DNA from: JAAFJM01 sp964529175
GTDB taxonomy: Bacteria > Bacteroidota > Bacteroidia > UKL13-3
DNA length: 64,000 bases
Direction: 5' to 3'
Assembly: GCA_964529175.1 (NCBI GenBank)
Contig: CAZGVO010000009.1
Span: forward strand, 1 to 64,000
In this document: positions 24,889-33,642 of the stretch, piece after piece
How positions within the stretch are numbered: position 1 is the first letter of the stretch
Layout of the letters: the number at the start of each line of letters is the position of its first letter
Notes under the pieces: model-generated
What the model saw: only the letters and a program-made list of their open reading frames with translations
Told to the model about the DNA's origin: nothing
Database searches by the model: none
Position numbers and translations under genes: made by a program

Positions 24889-27711
24889 ATGAAAAAGACT
24901 TTCCTTAAACTATCATTTGCCTATTGCCTATTGTTCATTGCCTATTACTCACAGGCGCAAACCAATTATGCTAAAATAGTAAATCCTTTTATTGGCACTG
25001 GCGGACACGGACATACTTTTCCGGGTGCGGTAGCTCCTTTTGGAATGGTGCAATTAAGTCCAGATACGCGCATAGATGGCAGTTGGGATGGTTGCAGTGG
25101 TTACCACGAAAGCGATTCTATTATTTATGGATTTAGCCATACGCATTTAAGTGGAACTGGTTGCAGCGATTATGGTGACATTTTGTTAATGCCTATTGTT
25201 ACCGATTTGATGCAAATAAAAAGTGAAGAACACAGTTGTTTAAACAATAAAAATTACAGTTCAACTTACAGTCATGCTAACGAAAAAGCCAATGCAGGTT
25301 ATTACAAAGTAAAGTTGGATAAATACAATATTACAGCTGAACTCACCACCACCACAAGGGTTGGCATGCATAAATACTCTTTTCCAAAAACCAATAATGC
25401 ATCTATTGTAATTGACTTAATTCACAGGGATGAGGTAATTGATTCTTACTTAGAAGTACTAAACGATTCAACAATTAGAGGTTACAGAAGAAGCAAGGCG
25501 TGGGCAACCGACCAAAGGGTTTATTTTTATCTTTCATTCTCAAAAAAGGTGAAGTTTTTTTCAAATGGAAATGATAGTAACATTCAAGGACAAAAAATTG
25601 CTCAAGGAAAAAAAGTAAAAGCCATGTTTACTTTTGATGCAAGCGATGGTAAACCCATTATGGTTAAAGTAGCAATTTCAGGCGTTGATATGGAAGGTGC
25701 TGAACGCAACATGAAAGCCGAACTTCCGCATTGGAATTTTGAAAAAGTTAGAACTGATTGCGAAGCTTTATGGAACAAAGAATTAGATAAAATTCAAGTA
25801 AAAGGTGGCACTACCGACCAACAAATTATTTTTTATACCGCACTTTACCATTGCTTTATTCACCCAAGTATTTATAACGATGTAGATGGAAGATACCTTG
25901 GCCGTGACATGAAAATTCATAAAGCAGAAGGTTTTAATTACTATACAGTTTTTAGTTTGTGGGATACTTTTAGGGCTTTGCATCCTTTATTTAATATTGT
26001 GCAACGTGAACGAAACTTGGATTTTATAAAAACATTTTTAGAGCAATACAAACAAATCGGTCGATTACCTATGTGGGAACTTAGTAGCAACGAAACCAAT
26101 TGTATGATTGCCAACCATGGCATCAGTGTAATAGCGGATGCATATGCAAAAGGAGTCGATCAATTTGACCTTGAATTGGCCATAGATGCTTGCGAAAAAA
26201 CAGCCAATATACCCCATTTAGGAATGCCCACATTTCGAAAAAAAGGATTTTTAGAGGTAGAAGATGAACACGAAAGCGTAAGTAAAAGTTTAGAATATGC
26301 TTATAACGATTGGTGCATTACCAAATTATATAGCGTTTTAGCTGATAAACCTGCAGATGAATATAATGAAATGCATTTTTCTATTTTAAATAAAAGTAAA
26401 TGGAAAAATTTATTCAATCCTAAAAATGGATTTATTCAACCACGTTCCAACGGAGGTTGGCTAAAACCGTTCAATCCAAAAGAAGTAAATAATCATTACA
26501 CCGAAGCCAATGCTTGGCAATATAATTTCTTTGTTCCTCAAGATGTAAATGGCTTAATCAATGCCTATGGTGGCAATAATAATTTTGAAGCTAAATTAGA
26601 TGAAATGTTCACCACATCGAGCAAAACTTATGGCAGAGAACAAGCTGATATAAGTGGATTAATTGGCCAATATGCACATGGAAATGAACCAAGTCATCAT
26701 ATGGCATATTTGTATAATTTTATTGGTAAGCCAGAAAAAACCCAACAAAAAGTACATCAAATAATCAATGAAATGTATTCAAATAATACCAACGGCTTAT
26801 CAGGAAATGAAGACTGCGGACAAATGAGCGCTTGGTACGTTTTTAGTGCCATGGGTTTTTATCCTTTTTGTCCTGGTGAAAACAAATATACAAGTACCAA
26901 ATCCATATTTGATGAAGTATTGATTTTGGGTAAAAAGTTTAAATACGAAGAAGCAAAAATTGATACTGAAACATCAAATTTAAATTTAGACATTGCTCCA
27001 ATAATTGACGCTGAAAACAAAATGTTTAAAGATAGTTTATTGGTAAATATGTATTCATTAAATCCCGAAAAACCTACGGTGTATTATACCATGGTTGGAG
27101 CAGATGAACATATTTTAATGGAAACACAAATCAAAGCATTTACCAAACCTTTTTATATAAAAAACTCCATTAAAATTCATGTGCATTCAAACAATAAAAT
27201 AGAGAATTATTTGAACGAAGCTTATTTCCATAAAATCCCCAATAACTGGACTGTAAAACTCAATTGCAAATACAACAAACAATACACTGCTGGTGGTGAT
27301 GCCGGTATCATTGATGGTTTGTTTGGCTACAAGGATTGGCGTAAAGGTGGTTGGCAAGGTTATCAAAGTCAAGATTTTGAAGCTGTAGTAGATTTACAAG
27401 AAAAGAAAGAAATCAGTGAAATTTCGTCTAATTATTTGCAAGATTCTCGCTCATGGATTTTACTTCCAAAAGAAGTTGAATATTTTGTTTCGAACGATGG
27501 AATCAACTTTAAAAGTATTGGGAAAATGAATCACAATTTGGCTTGGAATACGGAAGAAACATTTGCCAAAAACTTTGTTTACCAATTACCCCAAAAAGTA
27601 AAAGCCCGTTATATTAAAGTGGTGGCTAAAAACTTTGGTGTATTACCTCAAGGACATCAAGGTGCAGGTGGTGATGCCTTTATTTTTGTAGATGAAATTG
27701 AAGTGAAGTAG
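24889..27711 (+). CDS. GH92 alpha-mannosidase-like glycosidase
   Basis: A 940-residue secreted exo-alpha-mannosidase of glycoside hydrolase family 92 (calcium-dependent, inverting, usually acting on alpha-1,2-mannosides of N-glycans or mannans). The signal peptide ends at SQAQ. Family marks include NPFIGTGGHGHTFPGA, FSHTHLSGTGCSDYGD, YLGRDMKIH, LWDTFRALHPLF, ISGLIGQYAHGNEPSHH and GNEDCGQMSAWYVFSAMGFYP. About 150 C-terminal residues look like an F5/8 type C (discoidin) carbohydrate-binding module (EVEYFVSNDGINF, ARYIKVVAKNFG). No SusC/SusD pair is adjacent, so this is not a canonical PUL. The signal-peptide codons contain a 7-bp repeat. Confidence 0.95.
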   Translation: MKKTFLKLSFAYCLLFIAYYSQAQTNYAKIVNPFIGTGGHGHTFPGAVAPFGMVQLSPDTRIDGSWDGCSGYHESDSIIYGFSHTHLSGTGCSDYGDILLMPIVTDLMQIKSEEHSCLNNKNYSSTYSHANEKANAGYYKVKLDKYNITAELTTTTRVGMHKYSFPKTNNASIVIDLIHRDEVIDSYLEVLNDSTIRGYRRSKAWATDQRVYFYLSFSKKVKFFSNGNDSNIQGQKIAQGKKVKAMFTFDASDGKPIMVKVAISGVDMEGAERNMKAELPHWNFEKVRTDCEALWNKELDKIQVKGGTTDQQIIFYTALYHCFIHPSIYNDVDGRYLGRDMKIHKAEGFNYYTVFSLWDTFRALHPLFNIVQRERNLDFIKTFLEQYKQIGRLPMWELSSNETNCMIANHGISVIADAYAKGVDQFDLELAIDACEKTANIPHLGMPTFRKKGFLEVEDEHESVSKSLEYAYNDWCITKLYSVLADKPADEYNEMHFSILNKSKWKNLFNPKNGFIQPRSNGGWLKPFNPKEVNNHYTEANAWQYNFFVPQDVNGLINAYGGNNNFEAKLDEMFTTSSKTYGREQADISGLIGQYAHGNEPSHHMAYLYNFIGKPEKTQQKVHQIINEMYSNNTNGLSGNEDCGQMSAWYVFSAMGFYPFCPGENKYTSTKSIFDEVLILGKKFKYEEAKIDTETSNLNLDIAPIIDAENKMFKDSLLVNMYSLNPEKPTVYYTMVGADEHILMETQIKAFTKPFYIKNSIKIHVHSNNKIENYLNEAYFHKIPNNWTVKLNCKYNKQYTAGGDAGIIDGLFGYKDWRKGGWQGYQSQDFEAVVDLQEKKEISEISSNYLQDSRSWILLPKEVEYFVSNDGINFKSIGKMNHNLAWNTEETFAKNFVYQLPQKVKARYIKVVAKNFGVLPQGHQGAGGDAFIFVDEIEVK

Positions 27712-27715
27712 TTTA

Positions 27716-28019
27716 TTCACGCCTTGCCTGATTTAGTTGATAGTTGTCAGTTGATAGACCAAGGTTTATTTCCTGACTTATTATTAATTACACTTCTACA
27801 AACTTAGTGTCCGTGTTCGTTGAGCTTTTCAAATGCGGTCACGGTCATTGAGCTTGTCGAAATGATTTGCTGAATGCAGTTTAAAGTCTATGTGAAACTG
27901 TCTTTATAACATTTGATTATTAAATATCGAAATTGAAAATTATAACTAAATAATTAATTCATAATTCATAATTCAACATTCAACATTCAACATTCAACAT
28001 TCAAAATTCAAAATTCAAA
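27716..28019 (+). repeat. Repeat-filled spacer after GH92: 41-bp element, GAGCTT palindromes, nine heptads
   Basis: The 309-base gap holds no gene. A 41-base element at 27716-27756 (TTCACGCC..., then three GTTGNNN heptads) matches 42786-42826 at 37 of 41 positions. At about 27810-27870 two imperfect copies of a TTGAGCTTGTCGAAATGA-type motif occur. Nine perfect-length heptads ATTCANN (ATTCATA x2, ATTCAAC x4, ATTCAAA x3) fill 27957-28019, reaching the stop codon of the convergent gene. Confidence 0.85.
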
Positions 28020-28020
28020 A

Positions 28021-28929
28021 TTATTTCGCTTGCGTAATCGCTTCGTATTTAGTAGCGTTTGAAATATCTACTTCGCTCAATAAGTCAACGGCTTTAGGTT
28101 TCTCTATGGCTGTAGAACCTTTGTAAATATTAATTAATTCATCGCGTTTGGCATCAAAAAACAGCAACAACATTACCGTATTGGGAGCAATGCTATAAAC
28201 CTTTTTTACTTCTTCTAATGCTTTAAAAATTTGTTTTCTGGCTTCCAATGGTTTCTTTTGAAAAACATCCATTCCTTTTCTGTGGTAGATATAATAAGCA
28301 GTTCTTATAGGTCTGAAACGTTCGTTTAAAATATTATCAATTAAGTTATAACGTGTTCTTAAATTTCTTCCAAAAGCGGTCCAACCTGCACCAGCATTTT
28401 TGGCTTGCGCAAGCGAAAGTATTTGTGCTGATTTGTTAAAATAAGGAGTTCCTCCTTCGGGCGAAAAACTATCATAATCAAGACCTAAGGCATAATAACA
28501 ATAAAATGCCAACAGCCCTGTAATTTCGGTTCCATATTGCCCATCTATGTAATCAAAACGTTGTTGATCGAGGTAAGTAAAATTAAAGTTTTCGTCCCTA
28601 AAGTTTAATAAAATGGTATTGTAATTACTGCCATAAACAGGTCTTCTGCATTGAATCATAGCCACAGCAGTGATGGCACCACTTGTTTGATCGTATGCCG
28701 AAGGAATAATTTCAATACTTAAATCAAATAACTCATTGGGCATTACTTTATCTAAACACCATTTTTGATTTGAAATAAATGTTTTAATATCTTGTTCTAA
28801 TCTTCTAAAAATACTTCTATCAGTAATTTCAATCTGGTTATCGGTAACTCTTACTTGAACATTAAAGTCGGGTTGCGCTTGCGCTAATATGCTTATAAAC
28901 AAGCAAATAATAAAAAGTAATTTACGCAT
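28021..28929 (-). CDS. DUF4835 family exported protein
   Basis: A 302-residue protein with signal peptide (FIICLFISILAQAQ) and the DUF4835 pattern: FNVQVRVTDNQIEITD, FISNQKWCLDKV, CRRPVYGSNYNTILLNFRDENF, GLLAFYCYYALGLDYDSFSPEGGT, GAGWTAFG. It is known mainly from its conserved place after coaBC in Bacteroidota; its start overlaps the coaBC end by 8 bases. Cell envelope function unknown. Confidence 0.92.
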   Translation of the reverse strand: MRKLLFIICLFISILAQAQPDFNVQVRVTDNQIEITDRSIFRRLEQDIKTFISNQKWCLDKVMPNELFDLSIEIIPSAYDQTSGAITAVAMIQCRRPVYGSNYNTILLNFRDENFNFTYLDQQRFDYIDGQYGTEITGLLAFYCYYALGLDYDSFSPEGGTPYFNKSAQILSLAQAKNAGAGWTAFGRNLRTRYNLIDNILNERFRPIRTAYYIYHRKGMDVFQKKPLEARKQIFKALEEVKKVYSIAPNTVMLLLFFDAKRDELINIYKGSTAIEKPKAVDLLSEVDISNATKYEAITQAK

Positions 28930-30133
28930 GTAGGTTTTGAATTGTTTTTACTACTTCATTAACGATATCAATGGCAACATCGTGTTTCGATTTTAATTGA
29001 TAAGCTAATTTTTCACCATTATTTTTTAAAATAGTAATTTGGTTAGTATCATGTCTAAATCCTGCGCCAGGGGTTTGCATTGAATTTAACACTATAAAAT
29101 CAGCATTTTTCTCTCTTAATTTTTTTAAAGCATTGGCTTCTTCATCGTTGGTTTCAAGAGCGAAACCAACCACTACTTGTTTATTGGTTTTTAAATGGCC
29201 AATATGTTTTAAAATATCTTTGGTCTTTTTTAACTCAATGGTTAAACCATCGTCATTTTGCTTTTTTATTTTCTTATCAGCTACATCTATGGGCGTATAA
29301 TCAGCCACAGCTGCGCTCATAATTGCTAAATCAGTATTTGTAAAATGCTCGTTAACAGCATTAAACATTTGTTCTGCAGAGCGAACATTTATTCTGGTAA
29401 TATTGGTATGGTGGTGTGTTAAATCAACCGGACCTGCTATTAAAGTTACCAAAGCACCTCTATTGGCCAATTCTTCGGCTATAGCAAAACCCATTTTGCC
29501 ACTTGAATAATTACCTACAAAACGCACAGGATCAATATTTTCATATGTTGGTCCAGCAGTAATTAAAGCTGTTTTACCAATTAAATCTTGCTTCGAAATG
29601 AAATGTTTTTCAATAACAGCAACTATTTCTTCTGGTTCAGCCATTCGGCCTTTGCCACTTAAGCCACTAGCTAGTTCACCTTCATTAGCATCTATTAATA
29701 TATTGCCGTACGATTGCAGTTTATTAATGTTTGCGGTGGTGCTTGGGTGCACAAACATATCCAAATCCATAGCAGGTGCAAACATTACCGGGCATTTAGC
29801 CGAAAGATAAGTTGCAATGAGCAAATTATCACAAATGCCATTTACCATTTTAGCCAAAGTGTTAGCACTAGCTGGTGCTATAACTATTAAATCAGCCCAA
29901 AGCCCAAGTTCTACATGGTTTGTCCACTCGCCATTTTCATTTAACACAAAATTGCTGTAAACAGGATTTTTGCTTAAAGTACTTAAGGTAAGTGGTGTAA
30001 CAAAATCTTGCGCACTTGGAGTTAAAATTACTTTTACCTCAGCGCCTTGTTTTATTAGTAACCTAAGCAAAAAAGCCGCTTTGTAGGCGGCTATGCTGGC
30101 ACTAATGGCTAAAATTATTTTTTTATTTTTCAT
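28922..30133 (-). CDS. coaBC: Bifunctional phosphopantothenoylcysteine decarboxylase / phosphopantothenate-cysteine ligase
   Basis: Coenzyme A biosynthesis enzyme. The N-terminal flavoprotein CoaC domain shows KIILAISASIAAYKA, APASANTLAKMVNGICDNLL, the PAMDLDM motif and ASGLSGKGRMAEPEEI; the CoaB ligase domain follows with LITAGPTYENIDPVRFVGNYSSG-type sequence near residue 192 and MSAAVADYTP. The length of 403 is standard. It sits between rpoZ (41 bases upstream) and DUF4835 (overlap), a conserved Bacteroidota cluster. Confidence 0.97.
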   Translation of the reverse strand: MKNKKIILAISASIAAYKAAFLLRLLIKQGAEVKVILTPSAQDFVTPLTLSTLSKNPVYSNFVLNENGEWTNHVELGLWADLIVIAPASANTLAKMVNGICDNLLIATYLSAKCPVMFAPAMDLDMFVHPSTTANINKLQSYGNILIDANEGELASGLSGKGRMAEPEEIVAVIEKHFISKQDLIGKTALITAGPTYENIDPVRFVGNYSSGKMGFAIAEELANRGALVTLIAGPVDLTHHHTNITRINVRSAEQMFNAVNEHFTNTDLAIMSAAVADYTPIDVADKKIKKQNDDGLTIELKKTKDILKHIGHLKTNKQVVVGFALETNDEEANALKKLREKNADFIVLNSMQTPGAGFRHDTNQITILKNNGEKLAYQLKSKHDVAIDIVNEVVKTIQNLHA

Positions 30134-30174
30134 ATTACTCTTTAAAAAAGAAGTAAATTTTGGTATGAAAAAAA

Positions 30175-30522
30175 TTAGAATTGTTTTCCAGTTCCTGTTT
30201 TAGCAGGGTTGTTGTAATAAACCTTGTCGTTCATAAACTCTTCAGTAGCTATTAACGTAGGTTTAGGCAATTTTTCGTAGAAATTAGAAATCTCAATTTG
30301 TTCGCGGTTTTCGAAAATTTCTTCTAAAGTATCGTTATCGTTATCAAATTCGTTCAATTTGCTGTGTAATTCTTCTTTCATTTGAGCACCAATTTGGTTA
30401 GCTCTTTTAGCAATAATTGCAATTGTTTCGTACAAATTTCCTGTCTCTGCTTCTAATTTACGTAAGTCGCGGGTAACAGTAGTAGTTGGTACGTTTTGGT
30501 AATTGTGATTTAAGTTTGCCAT
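30175..30522 (-). CDS. rpoZ: RNA polymerase omega subunit (Bacteroidota form)
   Basis: A 115-residue omega/Rpb6-like protein: VTRDLRKLEAETGNLYETIAIIAKRANQIG contains the conserved omega helix (Y-E-x-x-x-I-I-x-K-R-A), followed by an acidic linker (FDNDNDTLEEIFENREQIE) and YEKLPKPTLIATEEF. It assists RNA polymerase assembly. The gene begins exactly one base before the bamD stop, indicating coupling. Confidence 0.9.
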   Translation of the reverse strand: MANLNHNYQNVPTTTVTRDLRKLEAETGNLYETIAIIAKRANQIGAQMKEELHSKLNEFDNDNDTLEEIFENREQIEISNFYEKLPKPTLIATEEFMNDKVYYNNPAKTGTGKQF

Positions 30523-31332
30523 TTATTTTTGTTTGTTTATTTTATTTAATGCTATAACTGCTTTTTCTTTTATTTGTTTAGCGCTGCTCATGTATTTACT
30601 GCTTTCGGTATAGTATTCAGTAAATTCATCAAAAGCATTGATAGTTTCTTGAAAACGCTCAACTTGTTTTTCAGGAATACTATTTTCGGCTAACAAATAA
30701 TTTGATTTTAAAATTAAAAAATCAATTTCTTCTCTTTGGGCTATTTCAGGAAAATCGTTTACTACATTTCGGAGCGAAACAATTGCACTTTTATAAGCAC
30801 CAATATTGTAATATAATTTAGCATTGTTAAATGCTTTTTGCGATAGTTTGTTTCTTAGTTTATCTAAATATTTATTGCATTCCTCCACATATTTGCTTTC
30901 AGGATATACGTTTACAAATATTTTAAAAGTTTCTACTGCTTTGTAAGTATCGGTTTGGTCTAGCTCTGAATCCTGCGATTCTAAAAAAATGCAATACGCA
31001 TTTCTATACAAAGCTTCTTCTGCATTTGGGCTAGTTGGGTAAGTTTCATAATAAATTTTATACCTATAACCAGCTAACGAATACATTTTTAAACCAAAAT
31101 CGCACTCAGCTTGATAAAATAGAATTTTTTCAGCCATGGGTGTATTGGCTACTTCGTTTTCTATTTGATCAAATAATGTTTGTGCTCTATAAAAATCTTT
31201 CTTTTTAAAAAAATACTCAGCCACCTCTAATTTTTTCTTAGGGTCTGGACTTTTTAAAGCTTTTTGGAACTTACTTTTGCAACTTCCAAATGCTAGAATT
31301 AATATAAGAGTTAATAAACTTAAATACTTCAT
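30523..31332 (-). CDS. bamD: Outer-membrane assembly lipoprotein BamD
   Basis: A lipoprotein subunit of the BAM complex that folds beta-barrel proteins. The start is ATG at 31332: a longer in-frame reading to 31473 would put 47 residues before the signal peptide and overlap the divergent gene. The lipobox is LAFGSC, followed by TPR repeats (EVAEYFFKKKDFYRAQTLFDQI, AGYRYKIYYETYPTSPNAEEALYRNAYC, NVYPESKYVEEC) as in the YfiO family. It heads the bamD-rpoZ-coaBC-DUF4835 cluster. Confidence 0.92.
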   Translation of the reverse strand: MKYLSLLTLILILAFGSCKSKFQKALKSPDPKKKLEVAEYFFKKKDFYRAQTLFDQIENEVANTPMAEKILFYQAECDFGLKMYSLAGYRYKIYYETYPTSPNAEEALYRNAYCIFLESQDSELDQTDTYKAVETFKIFVNVYPESKYVEECNKYLDKLRNKLSQKAFNNAKLYYNIGAYKSAIVSLRNVVNDFPEIAQREEIDFLILKSNYLLAENSIPEKQVERFQETINAFDEFTEYYTESSKYMSSAKQIKEKAVIALNKINKQK

Positions 31333-31358
31333 TTTTACAGAACTGCGAAAGTATGTTT

Positions 31359-31387
31359 TTTGATTTAAAATAGAAAACTTATTTTCG
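31359..31387 (+). promoter_or_regulatory. Promoter for the NlpC/P60 gene
   Basis: TTTG at 31359-31362 and TATTTTCG at 31380-31387 are 17 bases apart, and the start codon is 10 bases further. It lies in the divergent gap with bamD. Confidence 0.55.
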
Positions 31388-31397
31388 TTAATTAGAA

Positions 31398-31970
31398 ATG
31401 AGCAAAATTTGGACTTCAATATCAATATTTGGTGTATGTATCTTCTTGATATTGTGCTGTTTAAGTTCTTCATCTCAGTCGGTAAATAAGGTTAAAGTCG
31501 ATTCGTTATCTGCCACCTTAAACGATTCTTTGGCTCAAAAAGTTACAGTTTGGGGACTAAAATCTAAAAATTTTGTAGCTGATTCCATGATTAATTTTGG
31601 AAAAAAATATATTGGCTTGCATTATAGGCGTGGAGGAACTAGCAATAGAGGTTATGATTGCAGTGGATATACCATGATGGTTTTTGCAAAATATGGTATT
31701 AGATTGCCTCATACCAGTGCAGGACAAGCATTGATAGGTATTGAGGTAAACAGCAAAAATATTCAAAAAGGAGATTTAATATTTTTTAAAGGGCGCAGTA
31801 GAAGAGGCCGCAGAATTGGTCATGTAGGTATTGTAACTTCAGAAAGAGGTGAACCAGTTAGGTTTATTCATTCATCAGTAAGTGATGGTGTTAGAGAAGA
31901 TTGGTTGTCAAGTGATTATTACAAAAAACGTTTTGTAAAAGTAATGCGAGTAAAACAATGGGAGCAGTAA
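31398..31970 (+). CDS. NlpC/P60 family peptidoglycan hydrolase
   Basis: A 190-residue exported cysteine peptidase of the NlpC/P60 family, cleaving peptide stems of peptidoglycan. An N-terminal membrane or lipoprotein-type signal (ISIFGVCIFLILCCLSSSSQ) is followed by the catalytic domain: Cys88 in YDCSGYT, His141 in IGHVGIV, and His157 in FIHSS. The GKKYIGLHYRRGG block is the usual domain opening. It is divergent from bamD. Confidence 0.92.
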   Translation: MSKIWTSISIFGVCIFLILCCLSSSSQSVNKVKVDSLSATLNDSLAQKVTVWGLKSKNFVADSMINFGKKYIGLHYRRGGTSNRGYDCSGYTMMVFAKYGIRLPHTSAGQALIGIEVNSKNIQKGDLIFFKGRSRRGRRIGHVGIVTSERGEPVRFIHSSVSDGVREDWLSSDYYKKRFVKVMRVKQWEQ

Positions 31971-31975
31971 AGGCT

Positions 31976-32069
31976 TCTTGCAGCTAGCTACTAGCTTTTT
32001 GCAAAGAATTAAATTTACAATATCTTAACTAAATTAAATTTGCTAGAAGCTAGCGGCTAGCAGCCAGTT
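31976..32069. repeat. Inverted arrays of GCTAG heptads
   Basis: Right array 32042-32069: GCTAGAA, GCTAGCG, GCTAGCA, GCCAGTT. The left array (31976-32003), read on the minus strand, has the same AGCTAGN period. The two arms face each other around about 38 AT-rich bases and could fold as one imperfect hairpin. They fill most of the spacer before the permease gene. Confidence 0.75.
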
Positions 32070-32140
32070 GCTTTTAAAAAAACCTTCTTGTATAATTTGC
32101 TTTCATTATTATATTGCCATTCAAATTATAAAAATAAAAT

Positions 32141-33625
32141 ATGAGCGTTTGGCGAAAAAAACCAATTAGCGCCTTTGAGGCCGAAATGAAAAAAAGCGGT
32201 TTAAACCGCGTATTAACTCGTTGGGGATTAACATCTTTAGGAATTGGAGCCATTATTGGCGGTGGAATTTTTACATTAACAGGTATTGCTGCACACGATT
32301 ATGCCGGTCCTGCATTAGCATTATCGTTTGTTATTGCAGGTATAGGTTGCTTATTTGCATCGCTTTGTTATGCAGAGTTTGCATCGGTTTTACCAGTTGA
32401 AGGAAGTGCTTATAGTTATGCTTATGGAACAGTTGGTGAATTATTTGCTTGGTTTATTGGTTGGAACTTAATTTTAGAATACATGATGGGGGCAACTACT
32501 GTGGCTGTGGCTTGGAGCGGATATTTTGTTAAATTACTTCATTTATTCCATATTGATTTCCCTATTTGGCTTTGTAATGATATAGCTACTGCTACTGAAA
32601 AATGCTTAAAAGCTGGGATGGAAGCTCCTGCTTTTGCAGTAAATCTACCTGCTTTTGTTATTACTTGGGTTGTAACTTCGGTTTTGGTTAAAGGAATTAA
32701 AGAGGCTGCTAGTACCAATAATATTATTGTTATTTTAAAAATTTCGGTTGTGCTTTTTGTTATTATAGCAGGTGCTTTTTATATCAATGTAGAAAACTGG
32801 GTACCTTTTATTCCTAATGAAGTAGCGGAGTTAGACGTTCACGGTGTTGCCACTGGTAAAATGAACTTTGGATTTGGAGGTGTGTTAACGGCTGCCACCA
32901 TTGTTTTCTTTGCTTATATTGGTTTTGATGCAGTTTCAACCCAAGCTGGTGAGGCTGTTAATCCTAAAAAAGATGTTCCATTTGCTATTATAGCATCATT
33001 AGTAATTTGTACAGTATTATATATTTTGGTTTCATTGGTTTTAACAGGAATGGTAAAATATGATGTGCTAGATAAGGCTGCTCCTGTGGCTTCGGCATTT
33101 AGCGAAAAAGGATTAACTTGGGCTGTGTTTATTATTACAATTGCTGCTACCGCTGGTTTAACATCGGTTATGTTGGTAATGATGTTAGGTCAAACTCGCA
33201 TATTTTTAGGTATGGCTAAAGATGGTTTATTACCTCAGTTCTTTAAAACATTACATCCTGTTTTTAAAACACCCCACAAAAGTACCATTTTAGTGGGTGG
33301 TGTGATTTCTATAGTTGCTGCATTTACTCCAATTGATAAAGTAAGCGAAATGTGTAGTATGGGAACTTTATTAGCTTTTGCTATGGTTTGCGTAGCTGTA
33401 ATGTTATTAAGATTTAAAAAGCCCGAATTAGAAAGGCCATATAAAGCTCCAGCAGTTTATTTGGTAGGAACTTTAGGTGTTGCTTTTAACTTATTTTTGA
33501 TGGCTTACGTTCGTAAAGAAACTTGGTTTGCATTTTTAATTTGGGGAACTTTAGGTGTATTGGTGTATTTCCTTTACAGTCGACAAAATAGTAATTTACA
33601 TAACGCGTCTGACGAATCGCTTTAA
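32141..33625 (+). CDS. APC family amino-acid permease (CAT type)
   Basis: A 494-residue inner-membrane amino-acid/polyamine/organocation transporter with twelve or more hydrophobic helices. The first helix has the glycine-rich substrate motif GLTSLGIGAIIGGGIFTLTG, followed by CYAEFASVLPVEGSAYSY, FFAYIGFDAVSTQAGEAVNP and GQTRIFLGMAKDGLLP, closest in pattern to cationic amino-acid transporter-like proteins. The substrate is not determined. The PAS-DHp gene starts 17 bases downstream. Confidence 0.94.
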   Translation: MSVWRKKPISAFEAEMKKSGLNRVLTRWGLTSLGIGAIIGGGIFTLTGIAAHDYAGPALALSFVIAGIGCLFASLCYAEFASVLPVEGSAYSYAYGTVGELFAWFIGWNLILEYMMGATTVAVAWSGYFVKLLHLFHIDFPIWLCNDIATATEKCLKAGMEAPAFAVNLPAFVITWVVTSVLVKGIKEAASTNNIIVILKISVVLFVIIAGAFYINVENWVPFIPNEVAELDVHGVATGKMNFGFGGVLTAATIVFFAYIGFDAVSTQAGEAVNPKKDVPFAIIASLVICTVLYILVSLVLTGMVKYDVLDKAAPVASAFSEKGLTWAVFIITIAATAGLTSVMLVMMLGQTRIFLGMAKDGLLPQFFKTLHPVFKTPHKSTILVGGVISIVAAFTPIDKVSEMCSMGTLLAFAMVCVAVMLLRFKKPELERPYKAPAVYLVGTLGVAFNLFLMAYVRKETWFAFLIWGTLGVLVYFLYSRQNSNLHNASDESL

Positions 33626-33642
33626 GGCTTAATAGGCATAAA

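Noticed and set aside
25783..26123. Antisense frames within GH92
   Set aside because: Overlap conserved GH92 sequence and lack any family motif.
27957..28019. Regular repeat possibly a CRISPR array
   Set aside because: The unit is 7 bases without spacers and there are no cas genes; it is a simple tandem repeat.
31333..31473. Longer N-terminus of BamD
   Set aside because: It would place 47 residues before the lipoprotein signal and overlap the divergent NlpC gene; the ATG at 31332 gives a proper lipobox.
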